Shown here: in pieces, positions 23,171 to 34,741 of the stretch | Layout: each line of letters opens with the position of its first letter | How positions within the stretch are numbered: the stretch's first letter is position 1 | Source: Cercophora sp. LCS_1 | Lineage: Eukaryota; Ascomycota; Sordariomycetes; Sordariales; Lasiosphaeriaceae | Direction: 5' to 3' | Length of the DNA stretch: 64,000 bases | Assembly: GCA_036250225.1 (NCBI GenBank) | Contig: JAPZLL010000014.1 | Span: 434,001 to 498,000 of the forward strand | The notes under the pieces: generated by a model | What the model saw: only the letters and a program-made list of their open reading frames with translations | Databases searched by the model: none | What the model was told of the DNA's origin: nothing | Translations under genes and position numbers: made by a program

Positions 23171-25711
23171 ATGGAGTCCACAACCATTTCCTCGCGCCAT
23201 GTTCGCGACATCCCCACCAAATCAGTCACACTCTTTCCTACCCGCGCCCAGGTAGTTCGGGAGCTCAAAGATGTGCCCCTCAAGGTAAGCCCCTGCCCAT
23301 GCCACACGCTTGTCTCAGTCTGCTGACTTGCCCAGCCTGGATCTAACGAGATCACCATTGTTGGAGTGACTCCCACTGCTGATGAGCACTCGATCAAGGT
23401 TGAGGGCACTGGATCAGCTATCATCACTGATATCACAGTCGAGCTGTTGCCTAACCGCGACATCTTCGAGGAGATCTACCCCGATATGGATGATGAAGAC
23501 GAATATGACGAGTCCGACGACGATGATGATGACGACGAGGCAGAGGCAGTCAACAAAGCCCTAGAAGAAGTCCAGGACAAGATTCAGGGGCTTGTTGACG
23601 AACAGATGCGTGCCAAGGAGATCGTCTCCAGCGCAGAAAGCCGCCTCAAGATTCTCGACGCCCACGGCAACTCGCTCGAGAGGAAGCGGAATGTCGAGAT
23701 TGAGTCCAGCATCGAGACGTACCGCAAGGAGCGAGAGAAGGTCTTCCAGGATCACCTCGCCGGCATCGTTCGTGAGCGTGAGCTGGCCAAGGAGATCAAG
23801 AAGCTCCGGGTCGAGCAGGCGCGTCTCGAGAAGATCGTTCTCAAGGAGAAGATCAAGGCGGCCAAGGCCAAGGCCAAGGTTGAGCGGGAAAAGGCCAAGC
23901 TGAGGGTGAAGGAGGACAGGCGCAAGCAGGAGCAGAAGAAGGAGAAGGCACGCATCCGAAAGGAGCGCGAAAACTTCTGGGCTCGGTACTGCTATTCGGT
24001 GCGCATCACCTTGGAGGGCACTAACTTTACCCCTGATTCCTCCCGAAGAAGCTCGATCGCAAGTGCTAGTGATCTCGTCAAGGTTGTCTCTGAGAAGGAG
24101 CCGAGCGCCGTCAACTACACTTGTGATCTTCAGCTCTCCTACGTCACATCATCCGCATTCTGGTCGCCGAGCTACGACTTGGCCCTGTCGACGACTTCGA
24201 ACACGGCCGTCCTTTGCTTTGATGCTCAGCTGACCAACATGACCTCAGAGACGTGGGACAACACCAAGGTCACGCTCAGCACTTCGCAGACGACTTTCTC
24301 AGGTCTGCAGGATGCGATCCCCACCCTTGTCCCCTGGCGTGTGAAGCTGGGAGGCAGGTGGACCGGAGGTACTCAGAGCGATCTGGTCGACAGTCGAGAG
24401 GAACGCGTCCAGCAAGGAGTTTGGCAGGCGGCCCAGGTGGCCAACACGTTCCAGAAACCCCGTGCTCAACTCTTCGGTCTTACCGAGCAGCCGCAGACGA
24501 AGGTCAGCCAACAGCTAGTGCAGCAATACCAAGCTGAGATGCAGTGTGCGGCGTCCATGCCCGTCCAGTCGGCCCAGAAGCCAGGTGCGGCTACCAGCCT
24601 CTTCGGAGCCCGTCCCCAATCTGTTAACCCAGCTCCCGTAGGCGGCGGTCTCTTTGGTGGCTCTTCAGGCTTTGGCGCTTCAGCCTACGCATCCAACATA
24701 GGTACGGGTGGCCTTTTCGGTGTCAGATCTTCTGCGCCTGCACCTGCCGCAGCCCCCCAGTTCGGGGCCGTTCCAGTCGCTCGTAATGCTGACTTCCAAG
24801 CAGGGAACGACCTCCCCCGCGGCGGCGCACCCAACATGAACTCCCTCTCCCTCAAAAAGTCCAAAGAACGCAAGGCCTCCCCCCTTGGCGCCCGCGAAGC
24901 CTCGGAGTCCTTCCTCTCCCGCGACATTGAAGAAGAAGACGACGCAGACGGCGCCACCATCCTCGAACCAACCCCGGAGCTCTCCTTCCAGGAATCCTCC
25001 TTTGAGGAAACCGGCCTCACAGCAACCTACGACCTCCCCAACCTCAAGACCCTCAAACCCGCCACCACAGCCTCGAAACAGCGCGTCGCCCGCATCTCGT
25101 TCACAAACGTCTACTTCTCCCACACCGTCGTCGCCAAATACAAACCCGTCGCTTACCTGAAGGCCAAGCTCCGCAATACAAGCAAGCTCACCCTCCTCAA
25201 GGGTCCCACGGGTCTCACGCTCGACGGCACCTTCATGGGCCGCTCCACTCTCCCCCGCTGCAGCGCTGGCGACTCGTTCACCATGAGCTTGGGAGTTGAC
25301 CCCGCCATCAAGGTGTCGTATCCCAAGCCTGACGTCAAGCGCAGCACCACGGGCGTGTTCACAAAGGGTGATAACTCGGTGTATACACGCACCGTCACGC
25401 TTGTAAATACACGGGCCACGGCCGGCAAGGCAGTGAATATTACCGTGTTGGATCAGGTGCCTGTTTCGGAGGATGAGAAGCTGAGGATTGATGTCCAGCA
25501 GCCTAGGGGCCTGTATGCTGGTGCGCCGGTGCCGACGGGGGTGCCGGGCAAGGATGGGAAGGAGGAGAAGGAGTGGGGTAGGGCGAGTGCGGTTTTGAAG
25601 AAGGCCGGGGAGGTGTCGTGGGATGTTGTGCTTAATGCGGGGAAGAGTGTTCGGTTGGTCTTGGAGTATGATGTTTCGTTGCCGGCGGGGGAGAGGGTCA
25701 TTCAGTGTTGA
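23171..25711 (+). CDS. DUF4139/DUF4140 (MuiA-like) coiled-coil protein
   Basis: Family of unknown biochemical role, found from bacteria (mucoidy inhibitor A) to fungi. Exons 23171-23284 and 23336-25711 give 829 aa. The N-terminal domain begins HVRDIPTKSVTLFPTRAQVVR, followed by an Asp/Glu block (DDEDEYDESDDDDDDDE), a long Lys/Glu coiled coil (about 90-240) and the DUF4139 beta domain starting near YVTSSAFWSPSYDL. In the middle are short GLFG/FG motifs (GGLFGGSSGFG, GGLFG) in a disordered insert. The 51-nt intron 23285-23335 has donor GTAAGC and a TGCTGAC branch. No signal peptide is seen, so it is probably cytosolic. Confidence 0.9.
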
Positions 25712-26195
25712 TGGTTTGCATCTTTGTTATGTCTTGGGTTGGTTTGGGTTTGGCTGGGGTTTGTCTGGGATTGGGTCAGGGTGGATCGGGTCAGGATGGG
25801 TCGGGATGAACTTCCTGGGATGGGTTTGATCAAGATGGATTGACCACGGTACGGTTCGTAGATAGCATCAGTAGGAATTTAAACACCCTACAACAAACTT
25901 CCCATCCATGTGCTTCCTTGTGACTGACATCATTACGTACCGAAAGGTCTAGGTGGTAATTCCGTCTTGAGCGGTAAGGCTGCAAAGAAGGAAGACCCAC
26001 CCAGGATTGAACTGGGACCTTGCAGCCACCGGTGCAATGCCAACCAACGTGCCGAATTGCTACCCATTACAATATAGGGCCTTGAAAATCGATGACAAAC
26101 CTCTAGCTCAAGTACCTACCCACCCTAACTCCCGGCGGTCAGTCGTCCGCAGTCCTTGCTGCCAGCCTCGGACCATCACCGACTAGCCTTTGGAG
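25712..26195. other. Convergent intergenic region with a tRNA-like element
   Basis: 484 nt between the 3' ends of two convergent genes. GGATGGGTCGGGAT-like imperfect repeats occur at about 25735-25830. The only structured element is the tRNA-like sequence at 25992-26081. Confidence 0.5.
25992..26081 (-). tRNA. Degenerate tRNA-like element
   Basis: On the minus strand an A-box-like TATTGTAATGG and a B-box GTTCAATCC are spaced as in a tRNA with an intron. A D stem and a perfect T stem (CCCAG/CTGGG) can be drawn. The acceptor stem has one mismatch and two G-U pairs, the anticodon stem has a mismatch at its base, position 33 is not T, and only a weak T-run follows. I read it as a tRNA pseudogene or relic; the anticodon cannot be given. 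Covariance-model scoring would decide. Confidence 0.3.
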
Positions 26196-28015
26196 TTACA
26201 CAGCGTATTTCCGCGTCCACTCCCGGGCCGTTGCTTCGTATCGCGCCCGGTCCGTCTTATATACATGGGCAATCTCCGGCACAAGAGGTTCGTCGGGGTT
26301 TGGATCGGTAAGAAGCGAGGAGATTGACAGGAGCACTAATTAGTAAGCCAGCCAGCGGGAGAAAATCGGAGAGGTGAGGAGGACGTTACATTTCGTGATA
26401 GTAAGTATAGGGGCCCACTGAGTCCCCAAGATATTCAGGGATATTCTACCATTCGAATCGATATTTGGATGGTAAACTCTCGTCGTGAAGGTTATCCCGG
26501 GAGCCTTCCGCGGGTAATCCATGGGGAAACGGATAGAAAGGAAGAATACGCCACCGGTATATGGGGAATCAGCCTGGGTGGTGTCGCTTTAGTTAGATGC
26601 AGATCTTCGGAACAAAACGCAAGAGGAGAGAGAGAGTAGGTTCTTACCGGGCCCAGGATGGTCGCTTGCCAGTGATACTAGGAATATTCGTCAGTTATCA
26701 CTGACCCCATCTCAACGTGTTCGCAAGGACGGTATTACTCACCACGTTGTCGCCGTGCTCGGTGGTTGTTGGGCCGGCCGAGACGGATGATGGGGGGTCC
26801 CGGCCAATCTCGGCTAGTTCCCTGATAATTCTCTTCGTTGCGCCTCCGCCGCTATCCTTGCCAATAAATTTTGGAAGCAGCCTCTTCGATGAACCTCCGC
26901 CCTGGTCCTTGAATATTTGTGGGGTGAGCCCATATGCTCCTAGCCACTCCTCATCGCTCAAATGAGGAAAGTCGGGGTCCGGGACCACGTGCTTGTAGAG
27001 ATACGTTGGCGTCGCCGCTTGTTCGGCGACCGACGTTGCTGAGCTCATTGCAGAAGGGGATGCTAGATTCCAAAACCGGCGGAGTTCGGGCTCTTGTAAC
27101 GGTAGCTTGATAACAGCGATGGTAGATATCTGGGCCAAGCTAATGCCGGACAGGACAGACCAGGCACGGGACCTGGTTGTCAGAATGGTGCTCGCGGCAT
27201 CGATCTCTAGGTGTTGGACCCTGGTGTATAGGCGGGATTCGGACAAGATCTCATCAAATCCCTGTCGCGTCCCGTTGCCTTTCTCTGGGGTCGCACGATC
27301 ACCTCTCGGTGGGTCAAGAGGGATAGGAGGACGGTTACTCTGGCCCTCCTCGGAGTTTAGATCTCGGTTGGCACTCGGCTCGGAAAGGGTTAGTCCTCGG
27401 AGCTCAATATCATCGGGCGAGAGCTCGAGATGCTGTAGACGTGATGCCAAATCGGAATCTCGCTCGAGCTGTTGTTCGATGTGTTCTTGCAACGACAACG
27501 CGCCCTCATGAGCCTCGGTCACGGACTCGCTGGAAATCAAAAACAACAGTCAGAAAGGAATGCCTCGTTCAGGGGAATATGGCTGACCATTGCATGATCT
27601 GGAGCAGGAGGCTCAAAGATGTTTTGTGCTGTTGAAGCTGACCGACCAGCCGAAGGGCGGCCGAATGATGCCACGTCCGGGTGGCCCGGCTTCGCAGTCG
27701 CGAGAGGCGCCCCTGCGATGCCAGCGCGGACACGGATGTGACGAGCGTCCCCAATTCGGAAAAGACAAGGACAGTCTGAGTGAGGACAGTGACAACGTTT
27801 TCGACTTGGATGAGAGCCGCGCGCTCGGCGTCTAGGCGGCGCGACCGATTCACGAAGCTCTGAAGTGCGCCAACAACAATCTGGATGTGCGTCACTTCAG
27901 TGAGAATAGCGCTGACGGACTCGGGCGCGTCCTTAACCTGGCCGATCAGGCTCGTGACCTTTGCCGCCGCAGCCAAGATTCCAGCGACAGAGGCCGTGAC
28001 GCTCAGAGGGTCCAT
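26196..28015 (-). CDS. HeLo-like domain fused to a Cys-to-Ser E2 ubiquitin-conjugating fold
   Basis: Exons (minus strand) 27588-28015, 26743-27529, 26648-26677, 26390-26573 and 26196-26335 give 522 aa. Residues 1 to about 120 (start MDPLSVTASVAGILAAAAKV) match the N-terminal domain of fungal STAND/NLR-type proteins (HeLo-like). A disordered linker with repeated GGG-x-x-KR follows. Residues 375-522 (148 aa, the length of yeast Ubc4) are a full UBC fold: KRIIRELAEIGRDPP, HWQATILGP, GGVFFLSIRFP, HPN at 450-452 and LLTDPNPDEPLVPEIA. The catalytic position reads GRISLNIL, so Cys is Ser460 (TCC, 26439-26441). Linker and first E2 helix share one exon with no Met between, so the fusion is direct. Introns are 54-74 nt with good branches; the first uses a weaker GTCAGC donor. 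A role in cell death or recognition is inference. Confidence 0.85.
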
Positions 28016-28591
28016 TGCCAGCTGATAAAGATACGCTCCACACACAAAACATGGATGATGCGGTCACCGGAAGTTGGGAGGGTTGAGGTGGAAGGAGAGG
28101 CCCCCCGCTCTGTGTGCGGCTAAAGCCCCGCCACCCCGAAATGGACATCCTACCCGGTACGTATCTTCCAGACTGCATGGGTTCTGCCTTGTGGCTGCCT
28201 CGAATTCAATGGTGCAGAAGTCGATGTCAAAAGCGAACAATTATAATGATCCAAAAGCGCAGGACGGAGAAGTGGAACACATTGATGACACAGTAAGGAT
28301 GATTTAGTTTGAGAACCTCTGTGAATCCAAGAGCTTGCGTCGTGGACCTCCCTGACGTTTGCTGTGGTGGTGTGGAATGAGGTGGGGGCAGGAGTTCAAC
28401 GTCACATCTGAGGACGCCACGACAGAGACGCATTGTGAATATGGCTTCTTGTTTCCCGGCATGTAGAACTTCTGATTGTAGACTGTGACTTCTTTTATTT
28501 CATCAGAAATGCCATACTAACTAACCTAACATAACAACTTCTTACATTCACTACATATCTATCCAACCCCATAACACAGGGCGTCTTACAC
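28016..28591. promoter_or_regulatory. Promoter region of the HeLo-E2 gene and 3' flank of the permease
   Basis: 575 nt between two minus-strand genes. No frame is convincing. The part next to 28015 should hold the HeLo-E2 promoter; no TATA box is obvious. Confidence 0.4.
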
Positions 28592-30591
28592 TCAATCATC
28601 CCGTCTAATCAGTTCCGCAGGGGACTTGTAGTTCCTCCTCCCCACAACCAAGTAATACACAACCGCAAACAACATGGTGCAGAAAAACATGACAACACTC
28701 CAGTTCATTGTTTGGGCCGTGACTTGCGGACTCAGCGGGAAGAACATGAACACCCAGACAACTGACAGAAATGCCACGGCGCCGAGGTTAATGAAGATGC
28801 CATATTTGCCGAGGGACCAGCGACGTGGGGGGAGGGGGCCACGGAGGCGGCGGAGGATTAGGACGGTGAATCTTGTTTGTTAGTTTGTTTCCGATGAAAA
28901 GGATATATGGAGGGAACATATGAAGGGAAGGAACAGGAAAGGGTGAAGGGAGCGTGTTTATACGATGAAGAAAAGGAAAGGCGACATACGAAATGAGATA
29001 AGTCCCCAAGATGGCGTTGACGGCCAGGGACCCGATAGCGTGGAAGGCGTCGGAGGAGCCAATGTTGATGAGCGAGAGCAACGAGGTGATGGCGAAGGTG
29101 AGGAGCACGGCGTTGAGCGGGATGTTCCAGCGTGGGCTGACCTGTCATACACACATTAGACCAGACTGTCTGTTTGTGACGCAGGTTAGCTTACGTGTGC
29201 AATGAACGAAGAAAAAGGAAGACCGCCGTCACGCGCAAAGGACCATGTCTGCCGGGAGACAGTAGCAAGAGTACTGATACAGGCGGACGTGATGTTGACA
29301 ATGATGATGGCCGTCATGATGGATGTGCCGACGTTGCTCTTGGTCACGTTGTAAAACGCCTGGATGAAGGGGTATCCGGTTGGTGAGGCGATGATGTCGA
29401 GGGCGCTGCCCAGGGTGAAGCAAAAGGTGATGGTCATGATGAAGCCCATGCTGCCGTTAACGGTGGCGGCTGTCATAATGGCTCGGGGCAGGACGATGGA
29501 GGCGTCCTTGATCTCTTCTGACATGTGGACGGCTGAGTCGGCGCCGATGAGGGTGTATACTGGGGCGAGGAGGCCTAACGTGCTCGGTCAGCAATGGGGT
29601 TGGAGTGACGTGTGGTATTACATACCAACCATGAATGATATGCCATTCGTGTCCCAACCACCTAGGTTCAGGAACTCGGTGAAAACTTGCTTGGGGTCAC
29701 CGCGTGGGCCGAGGACCCAGAGCGGGATCAAGACGGCAAAGAAGCCCAGAACATGGAAGATGAGGATCAGTCCCTCAACCATGGGCAGTTTCTTGGCCAG
29801 AAAGGTGTTGAAGATGATGCAGAAGCTTGAGATGGCGATGACGAAGAGGGTGCCGTGCCAGTTCTCGAACGCGTAGTCAGGGTAGTTGAGCACCAGCAGG
29901 CCCTGGATCATGGTCCCGACAAGGAAGGCCACTGAGGCAAGGCCGACTTGCCAGCCCAGAACGGACACCCAACCTGTAAAGAACTGTCAGCGCATTCCGA
30001 CGACCAGGCCAGCCGTGGGACATACCGGTAATGTAGCTCAAGAATCTCTGTGTCTGGGGACTAGAGAACTCGGAGACCCAGTGATACTGACCGCCGGACG
30101 TTGGGGAGCTAGGATCTCCGATGAGAACCGGCCGGATTGTGGCCAAGTGTAGGACACTCACATTGATGCCATCTCAGCCATGGAGGCAAAGACCAGAAGG
30201 TAACCCATCCATGTGAGCAGGTATCCCCAGATCATGCCGGCGGTACCGCCATTCATCAAGGAGAAGAAACTCGTCCTGTGACCCTTGTCAGAGGGGGTAA
30301 GAGACAGGTGAAGAGTGGGCATACATCAACGAGATCTCCCATGTGCTCATCAACGTGCAAGCAAATCCAAGCGTTGAGATGAAGCGAAAGTTTCGCTGGT
30401 CCACGTCAGCATGGGTCGAACCGGTAGGCCATTATACAATGCCAGACATTCAACTGCTGGGTCCTCCCGAGAATGCGCATCTCATGCTCATCAGCATCAG
30501 TGTTTCCGAGCTGGGGGAGCTTGTGCATCCCGATGCCATTCTCGACCGAAGAGGTCTCAAAGTAGACCTTGTTGGTCTCGTCCACACCCAT
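28592..30591 (-). CDS. Amino-acid/GABA-choline-type permease (APC superfamily)
   Basis: Plasma-membrane or vacuolar transporter of the fungal amino-acid/choline transporter family. Eight exons (minus strand): 30448-30591, 30325-30395, 30162-30275, 30026-30108, 29626-29973, 29195-29574, 28990-29141 and 28592-28871, giving 523 aa. Family marks include RNFRFISTLGFACTLM, NGGTAGMIWGYLLTW, MAEMAS with PTSGGQYHWVSEF, TGWVSVLGWQ, MVGLLAPVYTLIGADSAVHMSEEI and PRRWSLGKYG. Twelve helices are expected; at least ten hydrophobic segments are visible. The seven introns are 49-118 nt, all GT-AG, and each join restores a conserved block. The substrate cannot be read from sequence: GABA, choline or amino acids are all possible. 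Confidence 0.92.
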
Positions 30592-32136
30592 GTTGGCTGG
30601 TTAATCGTGACTCTGGGAAGAAAATGATGCGGTCAAAGAGAGAGCAACGGAGGATTGGGACGACATGAGCATGAGAAGGAAGAAGGCCCGGCCCATACTT
30701 TGAACACGGGGGACCAAATGTAATTCTCGAGGACAACCCATGGAGGGAAACCCGGCGGAAGCAACGACTGCACTCGGGAGTCAAAGCACACCGAAGGCGT
30801 TATCATGGCTGTATGCCACATCCAAAGCAGCCATTCATCGTCCCCGACAGTGTTTGGAAACGAGACAGCCCCCGCGTAATCTTATTTGTTCTTTTACGCT
30901 CGGTCTTTTTTGTGCCGTATTTCATGATTGATTGCATCATGATGATGTGTCCATGACTGTCGGCTTTTCGCCTGCCCATGGGAAAAGAAGTGTCCTGGTT
31001 GGTCAGATGGCGTGAAGGAGAGCGCAAACACAGCACTGGGAAAGACAAGAGAGTCTTACCGTAGCTGCATGCTGGTGATTCCAGTGTCCATTCGGAGGCT
31101 GATGTCTCGAGCGCGCAGCTCGAAAAAAGGAAAAACGGTTGGTCCAACCAATGAACGATGGCGCCCCTTCCCCGTTGCATCTGCCAGGCACCCAGCACCT
31201 CAACTAATTGGATTGCCGGATGAGCGTTGGCCGGATGGCTGTCGGTCCAAGGGCGAGTGCCGAGAATGACATTTCTTTTTTCTTGAGAGCGGGCCTCTCC
31301 GAGAGCGCGCTGTGACCGGCTGGCATGTCGGCCAAGGAAACTGCAAATTCCCACGCATCAAGACGCCAACTGCTGTGCGGCTCGGCGCATTGGGATTTGT
31401 GCCTCAGATCATCTCGATGGTGAGCGTTGAACGAGGGGCGACGCTTGAATCCAAGCCCTTGCACTATCCCTTGTTCTTTCCCGTGCTTGTCTTGCACAAG
31501 CTTTTGGTGCAAACTGGGGAAGGCGCGCTAAAATCCCCAGGGCCAGGGGCGGCTTCCGATCGAGGCGACAAGATTTGCGGCGAAAAAAAGGAAGGAAAGA
31601 GCTACGGGCAGCTGAGCCAACTCGCTCACCCCCCCTTCCCCTCTTGGAAGGGATCTGCGAAAGCCACCGACATCATGAAAAGGCATCCCAAATTGCCATC
31701 ACATCACATCCCTTGCAGTCCAGCCCGTGCTGATCTCTCACTATTTCCGGCGTTTTATGCAGCCTTCTCTCGCCGGCTTCAGAGCTACACATAGATAATT
31801 GGAGTTTTGAAGCCTCAAACTCGGTGGTCTCTGTCTTTCACTTTCTTTTTCTTTTGTGAAGGTGGTGAGCTTGATGTGCCCCTCTCAGTTGTTAGGCTCG
31901 CTTCAGCCCAAGCGGTTGGCCCCCTGGCGAGTGTCTCAGAGCACTGACAAAACGCGACTTTGGCTCCCCAGCTGGCAGTTTGGTCATCTAGGCGTTGAGA
32001 GTATTACGGCACTGTCATCGAATCGATTTTCCAGCCCAGTCCTTTGCTATTTCCCATCGATAGCCCTCGGCGTTGTCGACACTGCCTGCCAAAACTCCAT
32101 CCCTCAGTCCTCACTGACACAAAAAATACGACCGTC
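30592..32136. other. Divergent intergenic region
   Basis: 1.5 kb between the permease (-) and rhodopsin-like (+) genes. A 160-codon frame at 31312-31794 (+) lacks coherent composition and begins upstream of the leader, so I do not call it. The stretch 31830-31860 (CTTTCACTTTCTTTTTC) is a pyrimidine-rich leader element. Confidence 0.4.
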
Positions 32137-33637
32137 ATGGCTGGAGACTCGACTGAAGGAACACCTCCACCAACGCCAGGGCCGGGCGAACTTTACCCAG
32201 GCCAATCGGCACCCTTGGCTACCCTGACACCAACAGACCAGAGCGGTGTTGTCGTAATAGCCACAACTTTGGCTCTGGTACTGGCGCTTACATTCATGAT
32301 CATCCGAATGTATGTTCGGTTGCAGTTTCAGCGGGGGTTCGCCCGTGACGATATTGCTTCCGTCGTCTCAACGGTAATTATGCTCATCGAGGTCCTGTGG
32401 GAACCGAGGTTGACATGCTCAGGTCACCTTCATCACCCAGTCGGGCCTCGTGTTCGGCCAAGTCCATCACGGCTTCGGGAAAACAATCGACGACATCACT
32501 CCCGCTGGCCTCCTTGCCTCCCAGAAGGTGAGATTGCTGACCACCGCTTGGCCCAACTGCTGATAACCCTCTCTCACAGATAGGGTATTCTAGCGACATA
32601 TTCTACATTCTCGCTGTCTTCTTTACGAAATGCTCCATTACACTCTTCTTTGTTCGTCTGTCGCCAGACAGAAACCACATGCGAGCTGCCACTGTCTGCT
32701 TGGGAGTGATTACCCTGTTCACTGTTGGCTCTATTCTGGCAACGACCCTGCGATGCGACCTCTCGAGCCCATGGGTCTTCATTGGTACTCGATGTCCTGG
32801 CTTGGTGAGTCCCCAGCGTTGATATCTAAGTGGGCCGTGGTTGACACTGCGGAATAGCTCGTCCGATGGCAGGCAGTTGCAGTCTTTGACATCATCAGCG
32901 AGGTAGCAATCTTTGCTGTTTCTGTCTACATGGTACGCAACCTCAAGCTCTCCACCGCCAAGAAATCGGCTGTCTTTTTTGCGTTTGGTATTCGCCTTTT
33001 GTAAGTTTTGCTCCAGCGGCCGGTCGAGTATCTGCTTACCCGAGTCAGGGTTGTCATTCCGATCATTGTCCGCCTGTTGTTTCTGGACAGCGAGTTCTCC
33101 GGTGTTGACCCAACCCTCGATGGTGTCATGGCTGTCGTTTGCACCCAGATACACATCAGTTTCGCCATTATGGCCACCGTTATGCCGTGTCTCAGGCCTT
33201 TTATGTCGGCCCTGAGCACGCATTACGGTGGGCAGGCCGAGGTCAAGACACCAGGCAACACGGTGTTGAGCAAACTGACTGGCAACTCGGATCGCTCCCA
33301 TCGGGAAAACAAGGAGGCCAAGAAGCTTGAGTTTGGGTATGCGCTGGATGACATTACCGCAGTCGGTGACCGTTGCAGCCGCCACACCGATATTGAGACC
33401 GGAATTGCCGCATCAGGGGGTGTGAAAACGGCCCACCAACCCCCGGCACGGTGGGATGGCTCGGATTATCGTGTCGCTGTGTCATCGAAGAATCTCTCGG
33501 TCGATGGCAACAGCACACAGAGAAACCAAAGCAACGAGAGTCAACGCATGATCATTTCCAAGAATACCGAGTGGCAGGTTGAGTTTCAGACCGAGGAAAC
33601 ATGGAGGCCACAAGGCACCAGACATTCATATGGTTGA
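32137..33637 (+). CDS. Fungal rhodopsin-like seven-helix membrane protein
   Basis: Member of the large fungal integral-membrane family (SAT4/Fung_rhodopsin type, often grouped with Pth11-like receptors). Exons 32137-32373, 32423-32527, 32580-32804, 32858-33000 and 33049-33637 give 432 aa. A Pro-rich N-terminus (GTPPPTPGPGELYPG) precedes helix 1 (GVVVIATTLALVLALTFMII); MYVRLQFQRGFARDDI, SSDIFYILAVFFTKCSITLFFVRLSP and the further helices follow the family pattern. The last 130 residues are a polar cytosolic tail. The four introns are 48-53 nt with GT-AG ends. There is no CFEM domain. The ligand is unknown. Confidence 0.9.
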
Positions 33638-33682
33638 GGGGTTTTCTAGCAGTCATCAGGACAAGACCGTATTCGAAGTAGT

Positions 33683-34741
33683 TTACTTCCGACCAACGTC
33701 CATATCCAACACCCTCTGTGCAACCCGTAGCAACCTCTGATGAACGCCCTTCTTAGCCGCCAAAACCCCAAAGTTCCATGCCAATTTCCTCCCAGCCCCA
33801 AAATCAATGCTCTCCCCATCCAAATCAGTGACAACGCAACCAGCCTCACTCAAAATAAGATGCAAGCCAGCATGATCCCAGACACACACAGAACTCTCCT
33901 TTGGCCCTCCGGGTATCCTCAACTGCACATCCCCACCCCCCAAGACAAGCCCCACATACCTCATATGTGAAGACCAAAGATCAGTGCCCGGATACACCGC
34001 CCCAATCTCACCCGCAATTATTCTCAATCTGTCCTGCCGCCAGCCATTCCCTTTGGCCGAATCAACAATATGCACGTTACTCAAATCCTCTGGTCCATCA
34101 CCCACGGCCACCCTCGTGGCAGGTAACAACCCACCCTTGCCCATCGGTCTCATCCACACACCTTCACCACGCACGGCGGAGAGCATAACACCGTATCCCT
34201 CGTCGTCTGTCACACCCTCCTCGATTCTCGCCACCCCAATCGGTAAATTCGGACACCCCACGACCCCAACTTTCTCCTCCCCATCCTCCACCAACGCAAG
34301 CGAAACAGCGTATTGCTCCCCTCGCAAGAAAGACGCCGTCCCGTCAAGCGGGTCCATGATCCATACCCGTCCCTTTCCGCCTTTACCCATCCCGCCAGCG
34401 TCGATAGCATCCAGCATTTCATCGATTGATGCGGGGCGGGTTATCAGTGCGTCGCTTGGGTCATCTAGACGGATGGATGACACGAGATCCCAGACTTGTT
34501 GGCGGAGGGCGGAATTTTCGCGGAGGACGGAGGCCGCTTCTTCACCGATGAACGTGTCGGACGGGAAGGCATGACGGATGGAGCTGATGAGGAGGGCTTG
34601 GGAGGCAAAGTCGGCGAGGGTTACGGGGGTGTGGTCGGTTTTTGTGGTGGCGGTGGGGAGCGAGTGGAGGATGTGTTTGGTCAGGAGGGAGGTGAGTTGG
34701 ATTGTGAGGGTTGCGAGGTGGAGTTCGTCTGTATAGGGCAT
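33683..34741 (-). CDS. MET22: 3'(2'),5'-bisphosphate nucleotidase
   Basis: Hydrolyses 3'-phosphoadenosine 5'-phosphate (PAP) to AMP, clearing the toxic by-product of sulfate assimilation; the yeast Met22/Hal2 enzyme is inhibited by lithium and sodium. Intronless, 352 aa (yeast 357). The metal-binding motifs of the inositol-monophosphatase superfamily are intact: GEE at about 66-68, WIMDPLDGTASFLRG with D130 and D133, and VWDHAGLHLILSEAG near the C-terminus. The start is the first ATG (MPYTDELHL); upstream codons are low-complexity. It ends 45 nt from the convergent rhodopsin-like gene. No targeting signal is seen, so it is cytosolic. Confidence 0.93.
   Translation of the reverse strand: MPYTDELHLATLTIQLTSLLTKHILHSLPTATTKTDHTPVTLADFASQALLISSIRHAFPSDTFIGEEAASVLRENSALRQQVWDLVSSIRLDDPSDALITRPASIDEMLDAIDAGGMGKGGKGRVWIMDPLDGTASFLRGEQYAVSLALVEDGEEKVGVVGCPNLPIGVARIEEGVTDDEGYGVMLSAVRGEGVWMRPMGKGGLLPATRVAVGDGPEDLSNVHIVDSAKGNGWRQDRLRIIAGEIGAVYPGTDLWSSHMRYVGLVLGGGDVQLRIPGGPKESSVCVWDHAGLHLILSEAGCVVTDLDGESIDFGAGRKLAWNFGVLAAKKGVHQRLLRVAQRVLDMDVGRK

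Noticed and set aside
31312..31794. 160-codon plus-strand frame upstream of the rhodopsin-like gene
   Set aside because: Mixed composition, no recognisable segment and placement in the presumed promoter region.
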